Assembly: GCA_021808205.1 (NCBI GenBank)
Contig: JAKBCD010000187.1
Location: 1 to 5,191, forward strand
Reading direction: 5' to 3'
Source: Pseudomonadota bacterium
GTDB lineage: Bacteria > Pseudomonadota > Alphaproteobacteria > Acetobacterales > Acetobacteraceae
Length of the DNA stretch: 5,191 bases
The notes beneath the pieces are model-generated. The model saw nothing but the letters and a program-made list of their open reading frames with translations. It was not told where the DNA came from and did not search any database. Positions 1 to 5,191 of the stretch are shown piece by piece (positions within the stretch are counted from its first letter, which is position 1; every line of letters starts with the position of its first letter). The translations under genes were made by a program, and so were the position numbers.

Positions 1-1317
1 GGCAGTTCTGGCCCGGTGGAAACAGCGGAAGACGCTGTGACTTTTGCCAAACAGCACGGCCTGCCCATCGCCATTAAGGCTGCCTATGGCGGCGGCGGCC
101 GCGGCATGAAAGTGGCCCGCAAGCTGCATGAGGTGGCTGAGCTTTATGATTCCGCTGTGCGTGAGGCCATCACCGCCTTCGGGCGTGGTGAATGCTATGT
201 GGAGCGGTTTCTGGACAATCCCCGCCATGTCGAAGCGCAGATTATCGCCGACAAGCACGGCAAAATAACGGTGCTCGGCACGCGGGACTGCTCCCTCCAG
301 CGCCGCAACCAGAAACTTATCGAGGAAGCACCAGCGCCTTTCATCACGGATGCACAGCGCCATACCATCGAGGATTCCGCCAAGCGCATCTGCGCGGCGG
401 CTAAGTATTCAAGTGCGGGGACGGTGGAGTTTCTGCTGGGGCAGGATGGCACAATTTCGTTTCTTGAAGTTAATACAAGGCTGCAGGTGGAACACACCGT
501 CACGGAGGAAACCACCGGCATTGACATCGTGATCGAACAATTTCGCATCGCTGAAGGCAAGGCACTGGCATTTTCCGAAACCCCGCCGCGTGGCCACGCC
601 ATCGAATTTCGCATCAACGCCGAGGACCCGGCCAAGGGCTTCCTGCCCACGCCTGCGCTCATCACCCGGTTTGCACCCCCCAGCGGCCCCGGCGTGCGGC
701 TGGATAGCGGGGTCGTCTCCGGCTCCATCATCCCCGGCCAATATGATTCACTCATCGCCAAGCTCATCATCACTGGCAAAACCCGGAGCGAAGCCCTCGC
801 CCGCGCGCGGCGCGCCCTGGGCGAATTCCAGATCGAAGGCCCCGGCACCGTACTGGCCTTTCATCAGGCGGTGCTGAACCACCCGGATTTCACCGGCGAA
901 AACGGCTTCAATATCCACACGCGCTGGATCGAGACTGATTTTCAAGCCGACCTCACCCAAACCCCTCGCCCGGCCCCAATGGAGGAACACGGCTTGCTCC
1001 GCCTGCCTGTGGAAATGAACGGCAAACGCCATCAAATCGGCCTGCCCCGCACCTTCCTGGCCGGGCTTGCCACTGCCCCCGCCATCGCGGCTTCCCCCAC
1101 CGCGCCGGAGAACGAAATAAAAGCCCCCATCGCAGGCAGCCTCCTGGCCTGGAAAGTGGCGGACAAGGCCGAGGTGGGGCAAGGCGATCTCGTCGCGGTG
1201 ATGGAAGCGATGAAGATGGAGGTGCAAATCACCGCCCCGCGCCCCGGAACGCTCCGGCTGCACGCCGCGCAAGGTGCATTTCTGAACGCGGGGGATAGCA
1301 TCGCCACATACGAATAG
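1..1317 (+). CDS. Acyl-CoA carboxylase alpha subunit: biotin carboxylase with C-terminal biotin carrier domain (5' truncated)
   Basis: The subunit carboxylates its own biotin using ATP and bicarbonate; a separate carboxyltransferase subunit would then transfer CO2 to acetyl-, propionyl- or a similar acyl-CoA in the cytoplasm. The frame is open from base 1, so the true start lies upstream. The GTG at 16 is internal. Counting from the first codon, visible features are the ATP-grasp glycine loop GGGGRG (30-35), Lys26 and Lys105 (E. coli AccC Lys159 and Lys238 by recall), Glu143, the catalytic stretch [10 protein letters not shown] (156-165) and Arg233 (AccC Arg338). A Pro/Ala-rich linker leads to a biotinyl domain (about 373-438) with MEAMKME and the biotin-acceptor Lys405. 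Alignment to AccC implies about 133 missing residues, giving roughly 570 in all, usual for fused alpha subunits. The sequence recalls actinobacterial AccA proteins. The acyl substrate cannot be told, because no carboxyltransferase gene is in view. Confidence 0.95.
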   Translation, partial: GSSGPVETAEDAVTFAKQHGLPIAIKAAYGGGGRGMKVARKLHEVAELYDSAVREAITAFGRGECYVERFLDNPRHVEAQIIADKHGKITVLGTRDCSLQRRNQKLIEEAPAPFITDAQRHTIEDSAKRICAAAKYSSAGTVEFLLGQDGTISFLEVNTRLQVEHTVTEETTGIDIVIEQFRIAEGKALAFSETPPRGHAIEFRINAEDPAKGFLPTPALITRFAPPSGPGVRLDSGVVSGSIIPGQYDSLIAKLIITGKTRSEALARARRALGEFQIEGPGTVLAFHQAVLNHPDFTGENGFNIHTRWIETDFQADLTQTPRPAPMEEHGLLRLPVEMNGKRHQIGLPRTFLAGLATAPAIAASPTAPENEIKAPIAGSLLAWKVADKAEVGQGDLVAVMEAMKMEVQITAPRPGTLRLHAAQGAFLNAGDSIATYE

Positions 1318-1357
1318 CCGCCCAGCGGTTCACGCCCCGGCCAAGTTGTTCTAAGAC

Positions 1358-1388
1358 CCCCGGCAGTTTCCCACCGCCGAGGTTTTTT
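1358..1388 (+). terminator. Possible intrinsic terminator after the carboxylase gene, overlapping the next ribosome binding site
   Basis: CGGCAGT (1361-1367) pairs with ACCGCCG (1373-1379) around a five-base TTCCC loop, with one A-C mismatch. Beyond another mismatch (1360/1380), CC (1358-1359) pairs with GG (1381-1382). Six T's follow at once (1383-1388). GC-rich stem plus T-run is the form of a rho-independent terminator, and the position 41 bases after the carboxylase stop fits. The two mismatches weaken it. The 3' arm contains the GAGG used to start the ABC-F gene, so the hairpin could also hide that site. Whether it terminates, attenuates or does nothing cannot be read from sequence alone. 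Confidence 0.4.
1379..1382 (+). promoter_or_regulatory. Ribosome binding site of the ABC-F gene
   Basis: GAGG lies eight bases upstream of the GTG at 1391, with TTTTTTAA between. This spacing supports GTG as the start, although GTG is the weaker start codon. The site forms the 3' foot of the hairpin at 1358-1382, so access by the ribosome may depend on that stem being open. Confidence 0.65.
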
Positions 1389-1390
1389 AA

Positions 1391-3013
1391 GTGATCCGCC
1401 TGGACAATATCAGCAAGCAGAACGGCCCTCGCCTCATTTTCATCGAGGCATCGGCGGCCTTGCAGAAGGGCGAGAAGATCGGCCTGGTCGGCCCTAATGG
1501 GGCAGGCAAATCCTCGCTTTTCCGCCTTATCACCGGGCAGGATGAACCCGATGAAGGCCAAATTTTAACCGACAAAGGCATCACCATCGGCCTGTTCAGC
1601 CAGGATGTGGGCGAAATGGCGGGCCATAGCGCCGTGGCGGAGGTGATGAACGGCGCCGGGCCGGTGAGTGCGGTGGCCGCCGAGCTCGCCCAGCTTGAAG
1701 CCGACCTCGCGGACCCAGACAAATTCGAGCAGATGGAAGCCATTCTGGAGCGCTTCGGCGAGGTGCAGGCAAGGTTTGAGGAGCTGGGCGGCTACGCGCT
1801 GGATGCCAAGGCGCGCGAGGTGCTGCACGGGCTCGGCTTTTCCCAGGAGATGATGGAAGGCGATGTCGGCCGACTCTCCGGCGGGTGGAAAATGCGCGTG
1901 GCCCTGGCGCGCATCCTGCTCATGCGGCCAGATGTGATGCTGCTCGACGAACCCTCCAACCATCTCGACCTAGAAAGCCTGATCTGGCTGGAGCAGTTTT
2001 TGGCTGGCTATGACGGCGCGCTCCTAATGACCTCGCACGACCGCGAATTCATGAACCGCATCATCAACAAGGTCATCGAGATCGATGCCGGCAACCTCAA
2101 CAGCTATTCCGGCGATTACGAATTTTATGCCCGCCAGGCGGCATTGAACGAGAAGCACCAGCAGGCGCAGTTTGAGCGCCAGCAGGCGATGCTGGCCAAA
2201 GAGATCGCGTTTATCGAGCGCTTCAAGGCCCGCGCCAGCCACGCCGCCCAGGTGCAAAGCCGGGTGAAAAAGCTGGACAAGATCGAGCGCGTGGAACCGC
2301 CCAAGCGCCGCCAGACCATCGAGTTCGATTTCAAACCCGCCCCGCGATCGGGCGATGATGTGGCCAATCTTCGTGGCGTTTCCAAAGCCTATGGCAGCAA
2401 GATCATCTACGATGGGCTGGATCTGCTCATCCGTCGCAAGGAACGGACTTGCGTGCTCGGTATCAACGGTGCGGGCAAATCCACCCTGCTTAAGCTCGTC
2501 ACCGGCACCGCGGCGCCGGATGCAGGCAGCGTGACGCTCGGCGGCAGCGTGAAGATGGGCTATTTCGCCCAGCACGCGATGGAATTGCTGGATAGCGAGG
2601 CGACGGTTTTTGAAGCACTGGACAATGCCTTTCCCCATGCTGGCCAGGGCAGCTTGCGGGCTTTGGCGGGAGCCTTCGGCTTTTCCGGCGACGAGGTGGA
2701 AAAGCGCGTGCGCGTGCTCTCCGGCGGCGAAAAAGCCCGGCTGGTGATGGCATTGATGCTGTTCGACCCGCCAAACTTCCTGGTGCTGGACGAGCCGACC
2801 AACCATCTTGACCTCGCCACCAAGGAAATGCTCATCAAGGCGCTGGCAAATTATGAAGGCACCATCCTGTTCGTTTCGCATGACCGGCATTTTCTTGCCG
2901 CCCTTTCCAACCGCGTGCTGGAGCTCACGCCTGAGGGTCTGCACCAATATGACGGCGGCTACACTGAATATGTCGCGCGCACGGGGCAGGAAGCCCCCGG
3001 CTTGCATAGCTAG
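1391..3013 (+). CDS. ABC-F family ATPase with two nucleotide-binding domains (ribosome-associated type)
   Basis: A 540-residue soluble protein with two ABC domains and no membrane segment, the layout of ABC-F proteins, which bind the ribosomal E site and act on translation. NBD1: Walker A GPNGAGKS (34-41), signature LSGGW (162-166), Walker B with catalytic Glu187, switch His216. A basic, helical linker (about 246-310) rich in Gln, Lys and Arg matches the P-site tRNA interaction motif. NBD2: Walker A GINGAGKS (357-364), signature LSGGE (443-447), catalytic Glu468, switch His497. All catalytic residues are present in both halves. NBD1 has Gln-Asn (10-11) where the base-stacking aromatic residue of the A-loop usually sits, while NBD2 keeps Tyr. 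There is no Uup-like coiled-coil C-terminal domain. The sequence resembles a conserved proteobacterial housekeeping ABC-F group more than antibiotic-resistance ABC-Fs, as far as memory allows. Start GTG at 1391 has GAGG eight bases upstream. It leads a probable operon with the MYG1-like gene. Confidence 0.95.
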   Translation: MIRLDNISKQNGPRLIFIEASAALQKGEKIGLVGPNGAGKSSLFRLITGQDEPDEGQILTDKGITIGLFSQDVGEMAGHSAVAEVMNGAGPVSAVAAELAQLEADLADPDKFEQMEAILERFGEVQARFEELGGYALDAKAREVLHGLGFSQEMMEGDVGRLSGGWKMRVALARILLMRPDVMLLDEPSNHLDLESLIWLEQFLAGYDGALLMTSHDREFMNRIINKVIEIDAGNLNSYSGDYEFYARQAALNEKHQQAQFERQQAMLAKEIAFIERFKARASHAAQVQSRVKKLDKIERVEPPKRRQTIEFDFKPAPRSGDDVANLRGVSKAYGSKIIYDGLDLLIRRKERTCVLGINGAGKSTLLKLVTGTAAPDAGSVTLGGSVKMGYFAQHAMELLDSEATVFEALDNAFPHAGQGSLRALAGAFGFSGDEVEKRVRVLSGGEKARLVMALMLFDPPNFLVLDEPTNHLDLATKEMLIKALANYEGTILFVSHDRHFLAALSNRVLELTPEGLHQYDGGYTEYVARTGQEAPGLHS

Positions 3014-3015
3014 GA
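3012..3015 (+). promoter_or_regulatory. Ribosome binding site deciding the MYG1-like start
   Basis: AGGA overlaps the TAG stop of the ABC-F gene and sits six bases before the ATG at 3022. The in-frame ATG at 3016 directly abuts the motif and has no room for ribosome binding, so 3022 is preferred. Overlap of stop codon and ribosome binding site suggests translational coupling of the two genes. Confidence 0.6.
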
Positions 3016-3021
3016 ATGAAT

Positions 3022-3972
3022 ATGACCGAGAAGAAAACCCTGCTGCTTATTACCCATAGCGGCAAGTTCCATTGCGACGAAGTGTTCGCCTATGTCGTGC
3101 TGCGCCTGGCGCTGGGCCTTTCCAAACCGGGTGAGGATCATGTTCTGCTGCGCACCCGCAAGCAGGAGCTTATCGAATCCGGCGATATTGTCTTCGATGT
3201 CGGGCTGGTTTCAGACGCCACCAATAACCGTTTCGATCATCACCAGATCGGCGCGCCGACGCGCGAAGATGGCACGCCCTTTTCCGCCGCCGGGCTGATC
3301 TGGCAGGTTTATGGGCAGCGCGCCGTGGCCGCTTTGCTCTCGCCGGAGGCTGCCGCCTTCGCCCCTGCCATCGCCGGTGCGTTGGATAACCGGCTGGTGA
3401 AGCGGATCGACGAAATTGATAACGGCGTTTCCGCCACCGGCCCGGTTATGCGTAATTCGCTGGACCTCGCCGGGCTGGTGGGGGATTTCAACCCGCCATG
3501 GGATAGCCCCGAGGCCAATGGCCCCACCGCCGGAGACGATGCCTTCCAGCAGGCTGCCGCCATGGTGGCAGGCGTTTTGGCCCGGCAGGTGGAGATCCAG
3601 CGCGCCAAGCTGCAAGCGGAGGCTTTGGTGCTCGCCGCGCATGAAGAGGCGGCGGATAAACGCCTGCTGGTGCTGGAAAATGGAATGCCCTGGAAAAACG
3701 TGGTGTTCAGCCATAACCTGCCGGTGCTGTTCGCCGTCTCCCCGGCTTCCAACGGCAACTGGATGGTCGATACCGTGCCGCCGGAGCCGGGTTCTTTCGC
3801 GCAACGCCTGCCGCTGCCGGAAGGCTGGGCTGGCTTGCAAGGGGCCGAGCTTGCCGCCACCAGCGGGGTTGAGGATGCGGTGTTCGTGCATGTGCGCCGC
3901 TTCGTCGGCGGGGCAAAAACGCGGGGCGGTGCGATTGCCCTGGCGCAAAAGGCGCTGGCCGAGGCAGAATGA
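3022..3972 (+). CDS. MYG1 family protein (UPF0160), DHH-like metal-dependent phosphoesterase/exonuclease
   Basis: A 316-residue protein of the MYG1 family. The human member is a 3'-5' RNA exonuclease acting in mitochondria and nucleus; the substrate of bacterial members is not established. Metal-ligand motifs of the DHH-like fold are all visible: THSGKFHCDE (11-20) with His12, His17 and Asp19; FDVG (58-61) with Asp59; the DHHQ signature (72-75); and IDEIDNG (129-135) with Asp130, Asp133 and Asn134. SSAGLIW-like sequence follows DHHQ as in family members (here FSAAGLIW). Length matches bacterial homologues, and no signal or targeting peptide is seen, so it should be cytoplasmic. Start 3022 is chosen over ATG 3016 (two residues longer) because AGGA lies six bases before it. 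It begins eight bases after the ABC-F stop and ends seven bases before the glycosyltransferase start, so it is probably the middle gene of an operon. Family assignment is firm; function in this organism is inference. Confidence 0.92.
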   Translation: MTEKKTLLLITHSGKFHCDEVFAYVVLRLALGLSKPGEDHVLLRTRKQELIESGDIVFDVGLVSDATNNRFDHHQIGAPTREDGTPFSAAGLIWQVYGQRAVAALLSPEAAAFAPAIAGALDNRLVKRIDEIDNGVSATGPVMRNSLDLAGLVGDFNPPWDSPEANGPTAGDDAFQQAAAMVAGVLARQVEIQRAKLQAEALVLAAHEEAADKRLLVLENGMPWKNVVFSHNLPVLFAVSPASNGNWMVDTVPPEPGSFAQRLPLPEGWAGLQGAELAATSGVEDAVFVHVRRFVGGAKTRGGAIALAQKALAEAE

Positions 3973-3987
3973 AAATATCATGAAAAT
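3969..3987 (+). repeat. Imperfect tandem duplication at the glycosyltransferase start, forming a four-codon mini-frame
   Basis: ATGAAAAT occurs at 3969-3976 and again at 3980-3987, an 11-base period. The first copy overlaps the MYG1-like stop (ATGA, 3969-3972). It opens a frame reading Met-Lys-Ile-Ser, whose TGA stop (3981-3983) overlaps the second ATG (ATGA, 3980-3983), the start of the glycosyltransferase. GAGG at 3961-3964 is spaced for the first ATG (four bases) rather than the second (fifteen bases). Both copies begin Met-Lys-Ile, as if the original start had been duplicated out of frame. Confidence 0.5.
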
Positions 3988-5191
3988 CCTTTTCGCCTTC
4001 GAAAATCTGCTGCCGAGTGCTGAAGCAGATGCGGAGGTGTTCATCACCACGGCGCGGTATTTGCGCGCGCATCTTGAAGAAAGCTGGCTGCATGTGCCCG
4101 CAGCACAGCAGAATGTTGCGGCGGCAGGGGCGGTGGCGGAGATGCCGATTATCCGCGCCTTTGCCCCTTCAAAGCCTGCTGCCCTGCGGCATTTTTTGTG
4201 CGGGCTCACCATCGGGCTGCGACAGGAATTTCGCCGGGCAGATCTAGTTTACACGCGCAACCTCTGGGTGGCGTGGATGGCGATTCTTTATGGCCAGCGC
4301 GTGGTGTTTGACCATTATCGCCCCTGGCCGGACCAGATTCCACCGTTGCAACGCTGGCTTTACAACCTGTTCAGCCATAAGCGGTTTCTCGGCAATATCT
4401 GCCATTCGGATTATACGTTGCGGAAATATCTGGCCCTGGGCGTGCCACCAGAAAAACTGCGCTGCATCCATAACGGGTTCGAGCCGAAGCGTTTCGCCGC
4501 ACCTATTCCACTGGTAGAAGCCAAGCGCCGCATTGGCGTGCCGGAGGATGCGAAAACTGTGGTTTATACCGGCCGGGTGAACCATAAAAAGGGGCTGGAA
4601 CTGGTGATTGAAGCGGCGAAGCAATTACCGCAGCTCACCTTCCTGTTCGTTGGCTCCTACGGCGAAGGGCCGATCGAGGCGCTGGCGCGAGCGGTGCCGA
4701 ATGTGCAGATTGTGCCCTGGCAAACCGAGGCGACGCTCAGCAATTACATCTCGGCTGCGGATGTGCTGCTGGTCCCGCCATCGTTCCAGCCGTTGGCGAA
4801 ATTCGGCTCCACCGTGTTGCCGCTGAAACTGTTTTTCTATCTGGGCTCCGGCCGGCCGATTCTGGCGGGCAATACGCCGGATGTGGCGGAGGTGTTGAAG
4901 CATAACGAAAACGCCTTTCTGTGCGCGCCGGATGATGTGGCGGCCCTGGTGGCGGGGCTGGCCGCGCTAACGCAAGATGACGCGCTCGCCACAAGGTTGG
5001 CGGCGGGGGCGGCGGCGGATAGCCGGAATTATAGCTGGGCCGCTCGGGCGGAAACAATTTTTGCTACTTTGCAGGGCTGGATGGCGGACGCGCCGAAACC
5101 AGGGCAATGGGGTGCTGCGCAACAGGCGGCGTGGAAAGATGGCTCCCGCCGCTGGTGGAGGCATTTCCTGCGCACGCGCGGGCTGGTGCTG
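3980..5191 (+). CDS. Glycosyltransferase, GT4-like (GT-B fold), 3' truncated
   Basis: The frame from ATG 3980 stays open for 404 codons to the last base, with no stop in the window. The protein starts MKILFAFENLLP, a typical first strand of a GT-B N-terminal domain. Later features fit the C-terminal donor-binding domain of GT4 retaining enzymes: HNGFEPKRF (164-172, the usual NGVD..RF turn), YTGRVNHKKGLE (196-207), VGSYGEGP (224-231), ADVLLVPPS (260-268), PLKLFFYLGSGRP (281-293) and a Pro-Asp-Asp-containing stretch near 318. No N-terminal membrane anchor is seen. Enzymes of this type transfer a sugar from a nucleotide-sugar donor, usually in building lipopolysaccharide, capsule or exopolysaccharide at the inner face of the membrane; donor and acceptor cannot be predicted. 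Phe286 stands where related proteins with a P.KLFEY motif have the conserved Glu. It starts seven bases after the MYG1-like stop, with no good ribosome binding site of its own, which suggests coupling. Residues after about 375 are Trp- and Arg-rich and unassigned. Confidence 0.9.
   Translation, partial: MKILFAFENLLPSAEADAEVFITTARYLRAHLEESWLHVPAAQQNVAAAGAVAEMPIIRAFAPSKPAALRHFLCGLTIGLRQEFRRADLVYTRNLWVAWMAILYGQRVVFDHYRPWPDQIPPLQRWLYNLFSHKRFLGNICHSDYTLRKYLALGVPPEKLRCIHNGFEPKRFAAPIPLVEAKRRIGVPEDAKTVVYTGRVNHKKGLELVIEAAKQLPQLTFLFVGSYGEGPIEALARAVPNVQIVPWQTEATLSNYISAADVLLVPPSFQPLAKFGSTVLPLKLFFYLGSGRPILAGNTPDVAEVLKHNENAFLCAPDDVAALVAGLAALTQDDALATRLAAGAAADSRNYSWAARAETIFATLQGWMADAPKPGQWGAAQQAAWKDGSRRWWRHFLRTRGLVL

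Noticed and set aside
88..105. GGC-repeat tract
   Set aside because: It encodes the conserved glycine-rich ATP loop of the biotin carboxylase, so the repeat is explained by the protein.
307..309. Asn in RRNQK where E. coli AccC has RRHQK
   Set aside because: Asn at this place is, to my recollection, found in other functional biotin carboxylases such as the plant plastid enzyme, so it is not evidence of a broken gene.
1316..1330. Short hairpin over the carboxylase stop codon (six pairs including one G-U, three-base loop)
   Set aside because: It is short and has no T-run after it. The structure at 1358-1388 is a better terminator candidate.
1346..1374. TTGTTC at 1346-1351 as a -35 box for the ABC-F operon
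   Set aside because: No acceptable -10 sequence is found about 17 bases downstream, where the sequence is TCCCAC, so no promoter is called.
2024..3007. Long open frame on the - strand (327 codons) opposite the ABC-F gene
   Set aside because: The + strand carries an intact two-domain ABC-F with every motif in place. The antisense translation shows no domain, so it is a codon-bias shadow.
3211..4212. Long open frame on the - strand (333 codons) across the MYG1-like gene and the start of the glycosyltransferase
   Set aside because: It lies wholly opposite two genes with clear family motifs, its translation has no recognisable domain, and long antisense frames are expected opposite GC-rich genes.
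5005..5023. GGCGGCGGGGG-type low-complexity tract
   Set aside because: It reads as an Ala/Gly-rich helix segment of the glycosyltransferase in frame, with no sign of a repeat element.
4737..5164. Overlapping - strand frames rich in Pro and Arg near the right edge
   Set aside because: They oppose the glycosyltransferase reading frame, which stays open to the edge. Pro/Arg runs are the complement of Ala/Gly-rich codons.

Overview
The window reads as ordinary, GC-rich bacterial chromosome with genes packed on one strand. It holds four protein-coding genes, all on the + strand, and two of them run off the window edges. Protein character and gene style suggest a proteobacterium, most likely an alphaproteobacterium. 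That assignment rests on remembered family resemblance only. No tRNA, rRNA, CRISPR array, insertion sequence or phage gene was seen.

Layout: (1) 1-1317 is the 3' part of the alpha subunit of an acyl-CoA carboxylase (biotin carboxylase plus biotin carrier domain). About 133 N-terminal residues lie upstream of the window. (2) 1318-1390 is a 73-base gap with an imperfect hairpin followed by six T's. The 3' arm of that hairpin carries the ribosome binding site of the next gene. (3) 1391-3013 is a complete two-domain ABC-F ATPase, a soluble ribosome-associated type rather than a transporter. (4) 3022-3972 is a complete MYG1-family protein, a DHH-like metal-dependent phosphoesterase/exonuclease. 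(5) 3980-5191 is the first 404 codons of a GT4-type glycosyltransferase. It is open to the last base and has no stop in the window.

Genes 2 to 4 are separated by only 8 and 7 bases and almost certainly form one transcription unit. ABC-F (translation) and MYG1 (RNA processing) could share an RNA/ribosome theme, whereas the glycosyltransferase points to cell-envelope or exopolysaccharide work and may open a further cluster beyond the right edge. The carboxylase gene is metabolically unrelated and is separated from the others by the possible terminator.

I did not find a convincing new system. The points most worth a second look are: the 11-base near-duplication at the glycosyltransferase start, which creates a four-codon mini-reading frame; the replacement of the usual donor-site Glu by Phe in the glycosyltransferase; the overlap of terminator-like hairpin and ribosome binding site before the ABC-F gene; and the actinobacterial look of the carboxylase.
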